A DNA stretch of 64,000 nt. Origin: an uncultured Acetatifactor sp. Lineage in GTDB: Bacteria > Bacillota > Clostridia > Lachnospirales > Lachnospiraceae. The position numbers and the translations under genes were made by a program. This document shows positions 16,929 to 24,757 of the stretch, one piece after another. Position 1 is the first letter of the stretch. Each line of letters opens with the position of its first letter. The stretch covers positions 150,172-214,171 of the forward strand of contig CAJTSE010000006.1 of assembly GCA_910578815.1 (NCBI GenBank), in the 5' to 3' direction. The notes under the pieces were generated by a model, which worked only from the letters and a program-made list of their open reading frames with translations, made no database searches and was not told the origin of the DNA.

Positions 16929-16970
16929 TGCGGGAGTGAAATTTGCTGTGCGGGAGTGATCATTTCCGCA
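16929..16970. promoter_or_regulatory. Direct repeat and palindrome upstream of the membrane-protein promoter
   Basis: TGCGGGAGTGA occurs twice, at 16929 and 16949, exactly 20 bp apart. The second copy is half of a 22-bp near-palindrome (16949-16970, outer arms TGCGG / CCGCA, core TGATCA). It lies just upstream of the minus-strand -35 box and looks like a regulator binding site. The remaining sequence to about 17080 shows nothing more. Confidence 0.45.
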
Positions 16971-17081
16971 GGCAGTCATAGTTTTTCAGGAAGCCGCATA
17001 AACATACAGGGCGGGGCAAAAACGGTATTTTTTAAAAAAGGATTAATTTTTTGTGAATGCCCTGCATTTCGCAAGCATTTA

Positions 17082-17090
17082 TGATATAAT
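17082..17090 (+). promoter_or_regulatory. Extended -10 promoter upstream of the alarmone synthetase leader
   Basis: TGaTATAAT (TATAAT at 17085-17090) is a strong extended -10 element; no good -35 is seen at the right distance. It would start transcription near 17097, which is where the structured element begins, giving a leader of about 225 nt. Confidence 0.6.
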
Positions 17091-17099
17091 AGCCGCAAA

Positions 17100-17215
17100 G
17101 GGCAGAGTCAAGTGGGAGAAGAAGCAGATGCTGAGCTTGCTCAAGCAGATGTTTCTTGGACCATTTGACGAGCGAAGCGCCCCCGGAAAGCCACAGGCTT
17201 TTCAGGGCTCTGCCC
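17100..17215 (+). ncRNA. Candidate structured leader RNA upstream of relQ
   Basis: A closing stem GGGCAGAG / CTCTGCCC (17100-17107 with 17208-17215) encloses two further stems. One is AAGAAGC / GTTTCTT (17119-17125 with 17151-17157) capped by GAGC/GCTC. The other is a strong hairpin with CCCGGAAAGCC and GGCTTTTCAGGG (17182-17207). The closing stem begins about 10 nt after the promoter. I do not recognise it as a known riboswitch. It could be a leader or a separate small RNA; no terminator follows it directly. Confidence 0.4.
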
Positions 17216-17323
17216 ATAATTTGCGTAACAAGAGGCGGCGAAGCTTTTCCTGCGGCGGTAACGAGAAATATTTTTGAGTAAATTTCTGCGACGAAAGAAA
17301 ATCTCTGTAATGAAGGAGTAGCA

Positions 17324-17968
17324 ATGGAATTGAAGGAATTAAGAGGTGACAACGGAGAAGGCGTAGACAGCTGGAAAGAAGTAACGTTAATCTACAGTGC
17401 GGCACTGCGGCAGATTGAGACAAAAATGGAGATACTTAACAACGAGTTTCAGTATGTCCATCAGTATAACCCCATCGAACATATTAAGGCACGTATCAAA
17501 ACGCCAGAGAGCATTGTAAAGAAACTGAAGCGGAACGGATATGAGTCTACCATCGACAATATGGTAAAGTACATAAATGATATTGCAGGCATCCGCATTA
17601 TATGTTCTTTTACCTCGGATATATACAGGATTGCGGACATGATTGCGGAGCAGAGGGATATAAAGGTTCTGGCGGTAAAGGACTATATTACTTTTCCGAA
17701 GGCCAGCGGCTATAAGAGTTACCATATGATCGTAACCGTTCCGGTATACTTGTCGGACCGCACTGTGGATACTACGGTGGAGATCCAGATCAGGACTGTA
17801 GCTATGGATTTTTGGGCAAGCCTGGAGCATAAAATGCACTATAAGTTTGAAGGGGATGCACCGGAGCACATTAAGAGCGAGCTGGTGGAATGTGCGAAGA
17901 TGGTTTCGGATCTGGATGCAAGGATGTTGTCCTTAAATGATGAAATACTTGCGATCAGCCAAAAATAA
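17324..17968 (+). CDS. relQ: Small alarmone synthetase (RelQ/YjbM type GTP pyrophosphokinase)
   Basis: This 214-residue stand-alone synthetase transfers pyrophosphate from ATP to GTP or GDP to make (p)ppGpp. The RelA/SpoT synthetase domain fills most of the protein: NDIAGIRIIC, the GYKSYH substrate loop, and VEIQIRT with FWASLEHKMHY. No HD hydrolase, TGS or ACT domain is present, so it is a RelQ-type small alarmone synthetase rather than a long Rel. AAGGAG lies 5 bp before the ATG. A terminator follows directly. Its long leader may carry a structured regulatory RNA. Confidence 0.92.
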   Translation: MELKELRGDNGEGVDSWKEVTLIYSAALRQIETKMEILNNEFQYVHQYNPIEHIKARIKTPESIVKKLKRNGYESTIDNMVKYINDIAGIRIICSFTSDIYRIADMIAEQRDIKVLAVKDYITFPKASGYKSYHMIVTVPVYLSDRTVDTTVEIQIRTVAMDFWASLEHKMHYKFEGDAPEHIKSELVECAKMVSDLDARMLSLNDEILAISQK

Positions 17969-17976
17969 TGTCCGTT

Positions 17977-18009
17977 AAAAGCCTTCCGCATTTTGCGTGA
18001 GGGCTTTTT
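17977..18009 (+). terminator. Terminator of relQ
   Basis: The arms AAAAGCCTTCCGCA and TGCGTGAGGGCTTTTT form a hairpin followed by a T run, starting 9 bp after the relQ stop. Confidence 0.85.
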
Positions 18010-18029
18010 GCATACGCAGGACTGCATGT

Positions 18030-18109
18030 AAAAAGCGGCTTAAATGAGGAGTGCCCAGGCACCTCTCAGCACCTGGGCTATTATGAAAAAATTAACTTAA
18101 TCGCTTTTT
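18030..18109 (+). ncRNA. Unidentified structured element with terminator-like end
   Basis: An outer stem AAAAAGCG (18030-18037) / CGCTTTTT (18102-18109), extended by TTAA/TTAA pairing, encloses a perfect hairpin GCCCAGG / CCTGGGC (18053-18059 with 18072-18078). The 3-prime side ends in a T run. It could be a small RNA, a riboswitch-like element or a second terminator; I cannot assign it to a family. Confidence 0.35.
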
Positions 18110-18263
18110 GAAAGTAATTAAAGTATATCAATAAATTATGAACAAAGTATGAATAACGTGTAAATATACGGTGAATGTTACAAAAACTTCAGGATACAAG
18201 GTGATTCTATGTGCATTATATACAAAAAGCCGACTTTGAGGAAACGTTGATGAAAACGTTCCA

Positions 18264-18313
18264 GCGCGGGATTCTAGCTGCGAAGCTGTATTTTTTCTTG
18301 TCAATCCGCGCGC
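18264..18313 (+). promoter_or_regulatory. Hairpin in the leader of the pseudouridine synthase gene
   Basis: GCGCGGGATT (18264-18273) pairs with AATCCGCGCGC (18303-18313). Inside lies an AGCT/AGCT mini-hairpin followed by six T residues. The stem ends about 30 bp before the start codon and may influence expression. Between 18110 and 18263 I see only AT-rich sequence. Confidence 0.35.
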
Positions 18314-18344
18314 ATCTGTAGAAAGCGGACATAGGGGTGAAACA

Positions 18345-19100
18345 TTGAGAACAGAGATTCTATATGAAGACAAGGACTTGCTGGTGGTGAGGAAACCTGC
18401 GGGCCTCGCCACACAGACCTCAAGGGTGGGACAGGCGGACGTTGTCAGCGAACTGAAAAACTATATAGGGGCTGCTGGGAGCTCTTCGCCGCCATATCTG
18501 GGAATCGTTCATCGTCTGGATCAGCCGGTGGAGGGCCTGCTGGTATTTGCCAAAAACAAAAAAACGGCGGGAGAGCTGACCGGGCAGTTTTGTGGGCAGG
18601 GTGCGGAAAGCTGCCTGAATAAACAGTATTATGCGGTATTATACGGAACCCCTTCACAAAAAGAAGGCGAACTCGTGGATGATATGTATAAGGATAAAGG
18701 GGGAAGGGCTGTAATTGCTGATAGTACAGCCGGCGTGAACGGAAGGGGGATCACGCTGAAAAGGGCAGTGCTGCATTACCGGATCCTGCAGACGGTCAGG
18801 ATCACTTCGGGCGAGGAAATCTCCCTTGCGGATATTCAGATTGCTACAGGGCGTTTCCATCAGATTAGGGCGCAGATGGCGCATTTTGGAACGGCACTTT
18901 TAGGGGATGAAAAATATGCGGACGAGGGGACAAAAGCCTGTTCCCACAGGCTGGGAATCCGGAACGTGGCGCTTTGTGCCCGCCGTCTTACCTTTATCCA
19001 TCCGGTGACGGGGAAAAGAGTGTGCTTTGAAACCCGGCCAACGTCGGCGGCATTTGCTCTATTTGACAAGATTTCGGCTATTGATGAAGAAGACGGTTGA
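18345..19100 (+). CDS. RluA-family pseudouridine synthase
   Basis: This 251-residue enzyme converts uridine to pseudouridine in rRNA or tRNA. The catalytic aspartate sits in the family motif HRLDQPVEG (about residue 61), with later conserved segments TGRFHQIRAQMAHFG and LCARRLTFIHPVTG. There is no S4 domain, so it is a short RluA/RluC-like form; the target base cannot be inferred. The start is an unusual TTG at 18345 with AGGGGTG 6 bp upstream, and no ATG nearby fits the domain start. Confidence 0.88.
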   Translation: MRTEILYEDKDLLVVRKPAGLATQTSRVGQADVVSELKNYIGAAGSSSPPYLGIVHRLDQPVEGLLVFAKNKKTAGELTGQFCGQGAESCLNKQYYAVLYGTPSQKEGELVDDMYKDKGGRAVIADSTAGVNGRGITLKRAVLHYRILQTVRITSGEEISLADIQIATGRFHQIRAQMAHFGTALLGDEKYADEGTKACSHRLGIRNVALCARRLTFIHPVTGKRVCFETRPTSAAFALFDKISAIDEEDG

Positions 19101-19210
19101 AGTTTTTTGGAGCAAAGAAGAATCTGTAAATATTTTTGAGAAAAAAAACCATACTAAAATCGACGCGGCGGTCATGCAGACAGGCGGTTTTGCGGATGCG
19201 GAGGTTTGGT

Positions 19211-20299
19211 ATGGTGAATAGATTGAAAGAAAACAGAATTCTGATGCTGCTCCTTTTAGCGGGGGCAGTTTATTTTTTCCTGAAATTTGTTGTTCCGCTG
19301 ATGGCGCCGGTGTTGATTGCCATGCTTTTTGTAACGATATTCGGCCCTCTGCTCCAAAAGCTGCAGAGCAAGCTGAAAATTCATCGTCAGGTGGGGGCGG
19401 TTTTGCTGCTTTTAGCTGCCTGCGCCATTTTGGGCGTTTTGGTATGGATCCTGTTTTCCTGGATTGTAGGGAGTGTGCCTGGATGGTTTGAGGGTCTGGA
19501 TTCCCTGGAGGAAGAGATATATACCCTGATACATCAGATCTGCGAGACGGTGGGAAAAGCCATCAAGATAGACAGCGGCTATCTTGAGGATACGGTTTCT
19601 TCCGGCATTCGCGAGGGAATTGACTGGTTTCAGCAAAAGCTGGTGCCGGGTGTGCTTTCGCAGTCTCTGGAGTTTGCAAGGGCGCTGGCATCTTTCGGCG
19701 GTTTCCTGATCAGCTTTTTAATTGCTACGGTACTGCTGGCCAAGGATTACGACAACATTATGAATCAGATGCTGGACAGGGAAGAATGCTATCTGTTTTT
19801 GGAGATCATCTGCGGCATTATCCGTTACATTGCAACTTATGTGAAAGCACAGATCATCATCATGACCGTAATCGGCACCCTTGCAGGATCGGTGCTTGGA
19901 ATCAGCGGTATCCCCCACGGCGTTCTCTGGGGGATTGTTGCAGGTATTCTGGATGCGCTTCCTTTTATCGGAACGGGGATTGTGCTGGTGCCCCTAAGCC
20001 TTCAGCAGTTCTTCCTGGGAAATTATGTGCAGGCGTTTTTTTGTCTTTTGCTTTATGTGGTTTGTATTTTTATCAGGGAGCTTTTAGAGCCCAGGCTGAT
20101 CGGAAAGAAGGTAGGGGTTTCGCCTGTGGCTATTCTGCTTTCTATTTATGCAGGAATTAAATTGTTTGGCCTATGGGGAATTATTGAGGGGCCGCTGGGA
20201 TTTATCATTATATATCAGGCGTATCTAAGCCTGATAAATAGGCGGTGGGAGAAAGCGCCGGCGGAGTGTACTTCAGAAGCCGGAAAGCATTTGACGTAA
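19211..20299 (+). CDS. AI-2E family membrane permease
   Basis: This protein of about 362 residues is a polytopic membrane protein of the AI-2E (PerM/TqsA) family. There are two helices near the N terminus, a central soluble amphipathic segment (about residues 90-170), then a cluster of helices containing GIPHGVLWGIVAGILDALPFIGTG, the family's most conserved region, and PRLIGKKVGVSPVA. Substrate is unknown for most members; the name reflects the founding homologue rather than proven autoinducer export. The ATG at 19211 is preferred because GGAGG lies just upstream; an earlier in-frame Met adds a basic tail with no site. Confidence 0.88.
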   Translation: MVNRLKENRILMLLLLAGAVYFFLKFVVPLMAPVLIAMLFVTIFGPLLQKLQSKLKIHRQVGAVLLLLAACAILGVLVWILFSWIVGSVPGWFEGLDSLEEEIYTLIHQICETVGKAIKIDSGYLEDTVSSGIREGIDWFQQKLVPGVLSQSLEFARALASFGGFLISFLIATVLLAKDYDNIMNQMLDREECYLFLEIICGIIRYIATYVKAQIIIMTVIGTLAGSVLGISGIPHGVLWGIVAGILDALPFIGTGIVLVPLSLQQFFLGNYVQAFFCLLLYVVCIFIRELLEPRLIGKKVGVSPVAILLSIYAGIKLFGLWGIIEGPLGFIIIYQAYLSLINRRWEKAPAECTSEAGKHLT

Positions 20300-20333
20300 A
20301 ATGCCGGATACGTTATCATGATAAAAAGGCGCG

Positions 20334-20398
20334 CAATGGCAAGGGGCTGCAATGGCAAAGGGTTACAATGGCAAAGGGCTGCCATGGATGAAGGGGCG
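20334..20398 (+). repeat. Tandem 16-bp repeat
   Basis: CAATGGCAAAGGGCTG-like units are repeated about four times, at 20334, 20350, 20366 and a diverged copy at 20382. They fill most of the 114-bp gap between the AI-2E-type permease gene and the ligase-like gene. The units contain no stop-start pattern suggesting coding. Confidence 0.75.
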
Positions 20399-20419
20399 CC
20401 ATAGCGCGGGGGGATGCTT

Positions 20420-22159
20420 ATGCGTTTACAAAAGGCGGAGAACAGCCGGAATTCCCTGTGGGAAAATCTGCGGCTGCTGTCACGAACTATTTCGGATTAT
20501 ACAATTTGTATTTATCTGGCGATTATGCTGACAGTATTCCCTTTTTACAATGAAGAGGGGTACAGCCACATCGGTACGGATAAATCTGTTTTTTTCTGCA
20601 GGCTGGGAGCGGGCATGGGGATAATTCTGATGATTCCTCTGGGAGTTTACCTGCTTCTTAGCTTCGGCCGCTTTGTGGCGGAGGGATTTGGAAAACTTCA
20701 TGCAGACAGGTCAGGGAAGACCGCTTCCCAAGAATCTGCTTCCGGCCGTCATGGGACTGCCCTTTCAGGGAAATGCAGTTTCGGGCCTTCTGCAGGGGTC
20801 GGAATTCATCATGTAAGGCTTTCACCTACGGATGTATTTGCTCTGATTTATGGAGTTGCGCTGCTCCTTTCCTATCTTTTTACGGATTACAGGGAAGCGG
20901 CGCTCTGGGGGGAAAGGGGCTGGTATATGGGGCTTTTGCCCCAGTTGATGTTTTTAAGTATATATTTTCTGGTATCCCGGCTGTGGATACCGAGAAAAGG
21001 ATTGTTTTACCTGTTTCTGCCCGTTTCGGCGGCAGTATTTCTTATGGGCTGTATTAACCGGTTTGGCATTTATTGCTTTGGTCTTGAATTTGCCAATGTG
21101 GGATATATTTCCACCGTTGGAAATGTGAACTGGTACTGTGGATATGCGGTATCCGTAATGTTTGCAGGAATGGTGCTGCCCTGGCTGTGCGAAAGGATAA
21201 AGACATGGCAGAGGGTACTCTTGATGCTGTACATTGCCATAGGCTATCTGTCCCTGATTCTTCAGGGGAGCGACAGCGGACTCATAGCATTGACAGTGGT
21301 GATGCTGGTGTTGCTTTGCATGTCAACAGGGGACAACGGCAGGATGTTTGTATTTTGGCAGGAAATGACGATTCTGTCAGTTGAGTGCCTGGGAATTTAT
21401 ATGTATAGAAAAGTGATTCCGGAAGGAATTAATTTTGTCGGAAGTCTTGCAGAAATATTTGTTTGCGGACCGGTGTCCATTGTCATGACAATTGTGTCGG
21501 TTATTGTTTTGGCCTTTGTTTGGCGAGATAAAGTTAATCATATTCATCGAAAAAAGTTATATCGCATTTTTGCTTGGGCGGCAGTGCTGGGAAGTGTGTT
21601 CGTGGTTCTGGGAATGCTGCTTCTGGGACTTATCAATACGGTTCATCCCGGCATTTTGGGCAGATTATCAGAAACAGATCTGTTTACCTTTGACATGGCT
21701 TGGGGAAGTTACAGAGGAGCTACCTGGTGGGCGGGCTGGAAATGCTTTGCGGAACAGAATATTTTACATAAGCTGGTGGGGGTGGGGCCGGACTGCATGT
21801 GGAGTTATATAGACAGCGGTGTGTCCGCCGGCTTTACGGAGGCGGTGGAAGAAGTGTTTGGCAGTCTGCGGCTGACCAATGCCCATAACGAGTGGCTGAC
21901 AATTTTGGCAGATACAGGAATTTTGGGCGTTACGGGATATGCCGGGATGATGCTCTGCGGTATCCGGGAGCTGCTGCAGGGGGAGCAGAAAAATCCCATT
22001 GCAGCAGCCTGCGGATTCTGTCTGTTGGCGTATGTGGTAAACAGTATGTTTAGCTTTCAGCAGTCCATGGGTGCGGGCACCATCTTTGTCATGTTCGGCA
22101 TGGGGAAGGCTTTCCTGAACCAGTGGAGAAAGGAAGACTGTACAGTCAGGTCAGCGTAA
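20420..22159 (+). CDS. O-antigen ligase/polymerase-like membrane protein
   Basis: This 579-residue membrane protein has about twelve hydrophobic helices and belongs, by its NAHNEWLTILADTGILG segment, to the O-antigen ligase/Wzy family (PF04932-type), which handles lipid-linked glycans outside the membrane. A hydrophilic loop near residues 80-125 separates the second and third helices. It may start at ATG 20414 or ATG 20420; the second has better spacing from GGGGGG. A Gram-positive role is likely in wall-glycopolymer or exopolysaccharide assembly, but no sugar genes adjoin it. Its 3-prime end overlaps the convergent alkyltransferase-like gene by 14 bp. Confidence 0.78.
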   Translation: MRLQKAENSRNSLWENLRLLSRTISDYTICIYLAIMLTVFPFYNEEGYSHIGTDKSVFFCRLGAGMGIILMIPLGVYLLLSFGRFVAEGFGKLHADRSGKTASQESASGRHGTALSGKCSFGPSAGVGIHHVRLSPTDVFALIYGVALLLSYLFTDYREAALWGERGWYMGLLPQLMFLSIYFLVSRLWIPRKGLFYLFLPVSAAVFLMGCINRFGIYCFGLEFANVGYISTVGNVNWYCGYAVSVMFAGMVLPWLCERIKTWQRVLLMLYIAIGYLSLILQGSDSGLIALTVVMLVLLCMSTGDNGRMFVFWQEMTILSVECLGIYMYRKVIPEGINFVGSLAEIFVCGPVSIVMTIVSVIVLAFVWRDKVNHIHRKKLYRIFAWAAVLGSVFVVLGMLLLGLINTVHPGILGRLSETDLFTFDMAWGSYRGATWWAGWKCFAEQNILHKLVGVGPDCMWSYIDSGVSAGFTEAVEEVFGSLRLTNAHNEWLTILADTGILGVTGYAGMMLCGIRELLQGEQKNPIAAACGFCLLAYVVNSMFSFQQSMGAGTIFVMFGMGKAFLNQWRKEDCTVRSA

Positions 22160-22625
22160 ACAGAGCCTTTTCATAATCTTTGACATAATATCTGATATTT
22201 GTTCGGCCCTTTTGGATCACGGTATGTCCCTCAGCCTTCAGCCGTTCCTTTTGTGCTTCCACGCCGCCGGGGTATTTAGGGTTTAATTCGCCGTTTGCCT
22301 TCAGTGTCCGCCAATAAGGCGTTTCGTTGTCGGAGCGCTGATGACTGGCCCAGGCGGCTATGGATACAAAAATCCCTGCAGTGATGGGCTCCGTAAAATC
22401 CGCTTGGTTTAATTTTGCAAAATATTCCCGAATTTCTCCCACAGTGATGACTTTTCCGTAGGGGATCTGCCTCATTACCCTGTCGTAGTCTATGGGCGGA
22501 GCAAAATACATCCTGTTTCCCCCATATTTTTCTATACTTTTTTGATCTGTGATCGTCTGGATCTTTGGCATGTCTTTGCTGTCATTTAGCATGGCATTAA
22601 AGTCCTTTTTGTCTTCGTCAGCCAT
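22146..22625 (-). CDS. Alkyltransferase-like DNA-binding protein (MGMT family)
   Basis: This 159-residue protein contains the DNA-binding domain of O6-methylguanine-DNA methyltransferases (IPYGKVITVGEIREYFA). The catalytic PCHR motif is missing: the matching place reads TPYWRTLKANGELN. It is therefore an alkyltransferase-like (ATL) protein, which in characterised cases binds O6-alkylguanine and hands it to excision repair without transferring the alkyl group. A charged N-terminal extension of about 45 residues precedes the domain. A very strong AGGAGGTGATAA site precedes the ATG. It converges on and overlaps the ligase-like gene. Confidence 0.82.
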   Translation of the reverse strand: MADEDKKDFNAMLNDSKDMPKIQTITDQKSIEKYGGNRMYFAPPIDYDRVMRQIPYGKVITVGEIREYFAKLNQADFTEPITAGIFVSIAAWASHQRSDNETPYWRTLKANGELNPKYPGGVEAQKERLKAEGHTVIQKGRTNIRYYVKDYEKALFTLT

Positions 22626-22696
22626 AAGTTATCACCTCCTGAGAGAAATTATAGCCTTGGTTTTTCATCCATGCAATGAGACGGTTTGGAAAAATA

Positions 22697-23467
22697 TCAT
22701 AATTTTTTTGTGTGAAACAGCGGAATACTTATGGCAAGGCAGAAAATACATAAAATTACCGTAAGAATCAGCGGGAACAAATATACCTGCATGGTGCGGG
22801 CTCCATAGATCAGGGAAGCACCGTCTGTTAAAGCAGTGGGTACGTATTCTCTGCATTGCGGAAACATGCCCAGCAAAAAGAACAGCAAGACAATGCTGCC
22901 GGTTCCGGCAAGAACACTCAGGTTTGATTTTGCCTGCACAGAAAACAGTACGCATAAGGTAATGACCCAAAGGCCGAATACCCACCAGCAGGCTGCAGCC
23001 GGCATCAGGCTATGAGCAGTGGAATTGTCCCAGAAATAAGCGTTATAGCAGTAGGTGATGCCAAAGCACAGCCAATAGCCGGCGCTCCAAAAAAGAAGCA
23101 GCATGGAAGCCTTGGCCGCCAGTGCTTTCATACGGTTGAAACCTTTTGTGAAAACCAGCATTAAGGTGCCGGTATCATATTCTTTTGTGAAAATGCTGCT
23201 TTGAAGTAAGACAAAAGCAATCAGGCCCAGGGGCAGGTTTTTGAAAAACTGTGTCCAGGAATCCAAAGCGCTGACTGTAACTTCTGTAACGGTGATGCCG
23301 CTTTCCGCAAGAGAATCTGCCATGATTTCAAGCAGCCAGGGAGTCAGCTTTGCTGCGGCGGGATTCATAATGCCAAGTAAAACAAAAAGAATACCAAGGA
23401 TTATCAACCGTCCGCAGCGAATTTGTTCCATCCATTCTTTTTTCATAAATGCCAGTAAAGATCTCAT
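22697..23467 (-). CDS. ABC transporter permease (YxlG/BcrB-like)
   Basis: This 256-residue protein has six hydrophobic helices and the conserved KEYDTGTLMLVFTKGFNR element of ABC-2 type permeases, which contacts the ATPase. It is the last gene of a minus-strand set: MerR regulator, PLDc_N protein, ATPase, permease. It is separated from the ATPase gene by 159 bp containing two inverted repeats. Exported substrate is unknown; homologues export antimicrobial peptides or lipids. Confidence 0.82.
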   Translation of the reverse strand: MRSLLAFMKKEWMEQIRCGRLIILGILFVLLGIMNPAAAKLTPWLLEIMADSLAESGITVTEVTVSALDSWTQFFKNLPLGLIAFVLLQSSIFTKEYDTGTLMLVFTKGFNRMKALAAKASMLLLFWSAGYWLCFGITYCYNAYFWDNSTAHSLMPAAACWWVFGLWVITLCVLFSVQAKSNLSVLAGTGSIVLLFFLLGMFPQCREYVPTALTDGASLIYGARTMQVYLFPLILTVILCIFCLAISIPLFHTKKL

Positions 23468-23526
23468 GGTTTACTCCGTTTCCGCGCTGTTTGTGCGCAT
23501 TTTCTTATTCCCGCGGGCAATGAGTC

Positions 23527-23588
23527 AAGTCAGTGCAACTGACTTTGTGCCGCTGCTTGCACGGGCATAAAGCCATGTTCCATGGCTT
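23527..23588. repeat. Two inverted repeats between ATPase and permease genes
   Basis: AAGTCAGT-GCA-ACTGACTT (23527-23545) and AAGCCATG-TTC-CATGGCTT (23570-23588) are perfect 8-bp-arm hairpins within an operon gap. They may tune expression of the permease relative to the ATPase or stabilise the mRNA. Neither has a T run typical of a full terminator. Confidence 0.6.
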
Positions 23589-23626
23589 GACGAATGCTGC
23601 AGGGTATTTGATTGGAAGCCGCGCCG

Positions 23627-24541
23627 TTAGGCACGCGCATCGAGAGGGCGGACCAACTGCATAAACAGAGATTCCAGCGAAGGCTCCAGCCGTTCCAGCT
23701 TTGTCAGGGGAATGCGCCTATCCGCCGTAAATGCAAGCACGTCAAACAGATTGCAGACCTTTTGGCTGAAGTGAAGCTGATTTCCGTTGATTGGCCCCAT
23801 GCCGGGGAATGCCTGCCGAAGTATGGCGAGGTCCGCCACATTCTCCGGTTCCAAAATATATTCTTCCGTACGATATTTTTGCATTATATCCGCAAGTGCT
23901 CCCTTCAGATGCACGGCGCCGTTATTTAAAAATGCCACATCGGTACAAATGCGCTCCACATCTGAAAGTATGTGAGTTGAAAACAATACCGTAGTCTGCT
24001 TACGGACGGTTAGGAGAAGCTCCAGTATTTCTTTTCTGCCCACGGGATCCAGGGCGGAAGTTGGTTCATCGCAGATCAGCAGCTTTGGACGGTGAAGCAA
24101 TGCCTGAGCAATACCGAGCCGCTGCATCATTCCCCTGGAAAAGCCCTTGATGCGGTGTTTTTCACTACCTAGTCCCACAAGCTCCAAAAGCTCTCTGCTT
24201 CTGGTTCGGATTTCTCCCGGATTCATTTCGGTTATTTCACCACAAAAGGAAAGGTATTCCCGCGCCGTCATAAAAGGATAAAATTCCGGTACGTCTGGTA
24301 AATAGCCGATTTGACGGTTGACGGATGTCTGTCCGTAAACTACGTTTTCCCCGGCGACGGTAATTGTTCCGGCATCTGCTTTTAGGAGACCTAATATCAT
24401 CTTCATAGTAGTGGTTTTACCGGCACCGTTTTTGCCAATGAAGCCGAAAATACTGTGTTCGGGGACGGAAAGCGTAAGTCCCTTTAAAACCTCTTTGCCG
24501 CCAAAGTGCTTGTGCAGATCGGTAATTTGCAGTATATCCAT
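23627..24541 (-). CDS. ABC transporter ATP-binding protein (YxlF/BcrA-like)
   Basis: This 304-residue ATPase has Walker A GKNGAGKTT, a GFSRGMMQRLGIAQAL signature and Walker B LLICDEPTSALD, followed by the H-loop FSTHIL. The C-terminal extension of about 80 residues is usual in BcrA-type ATPases that energise ABC-2 permeases. The ATG abuts the stop of the PLDc_N gene, indicating one transcript. Together with the permease it forms an export system of the bacitracin/lantibiotic-immunity type; the substrate is not evident. Confidence 0.88.
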   Translation of the reverse strand: MDILQITDLHKHFGGKEVLKGLTLSVPEHSIFGFIGKNGAGKTTTMKMILGLLKADAGTITVAGENVVYGQTSVNRQIGYLPDVPEFYPFMTAREYLSFCGEITEMNPGEIRTRSRELLELVGLGSEKHRIKGFSRGMMQRLGIAQALLHRPKLLICDEPTSALDPVGRKEILELLLTVRKQTTVLFSTHILSDVERICTDVAFLNNGAVHLKGALADIMQKYRTEEYILEPENVADLAILRQAFPGMGPINGNQLHFSQKVCNLFDVLAFTADRRIPLTKLERLEPSLESLFMQLVRPLDARA

Positions 24542-24757
24542 TTACGCATCCTCCCTGCCCAGCAGGAAATAGAGGATGGGCCCTACAAAGTTCATTAACA
24601 CAATCGTGACAACCAGCCATAAGGTGCGGCTGCCCCTTTTATAGCTTTGGTGGGTCAGGATGTGATACAGGGTATATCCCAGCAGCACAAATTCCGCAAT
24701 CATCAGCGGGATCAAAAAGGGAAGAATTTCCATAAGTGAATTTAAAATATTATCCAT
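24542..24757 (-). CDS. Small PLDc_N-domain membrane protein (YxlE-like)
   Basis: This 71-residue protein consists of two hydrophobic helices with the motif WLVVTIVLMNFVGPILYFLLG, which defines the PLDc_N domain. The domain is named after its occurrence before phospholipase D modules, but small stand-alone copies such as Bacillus YxlE act as membrane regulators next to an ABC transporter. The ATG at 24757 lies within the last codons of the MerR gene (8-bp overlap) and has GAGGAG upstream. The order regulator, YxlE-like, ATPase, permease recalls the Bacillus yxl genes. Confidence 0.78.
   Translation of the reverse strand: MDNILNSLMEILPFLIPLMIAEFVLLGYTLYHILTHQSYKRGSRTLWLVVTIVLMNFVGPILYFLLGREDA

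Noticed and set aside
17053..17277. A 74-codon frame in the relQ leader
   Set aside because: It has no ribosome binding site, spans the promoter and its sequence is better explained by paired RNA stems.
18345..18380. The upstream GTG (ataggggtga) as start of the pseudouridine synthase
   Set aside because: It is out of frame with the RluA domain; the TTG at 18345 is in frame with proper spacing.
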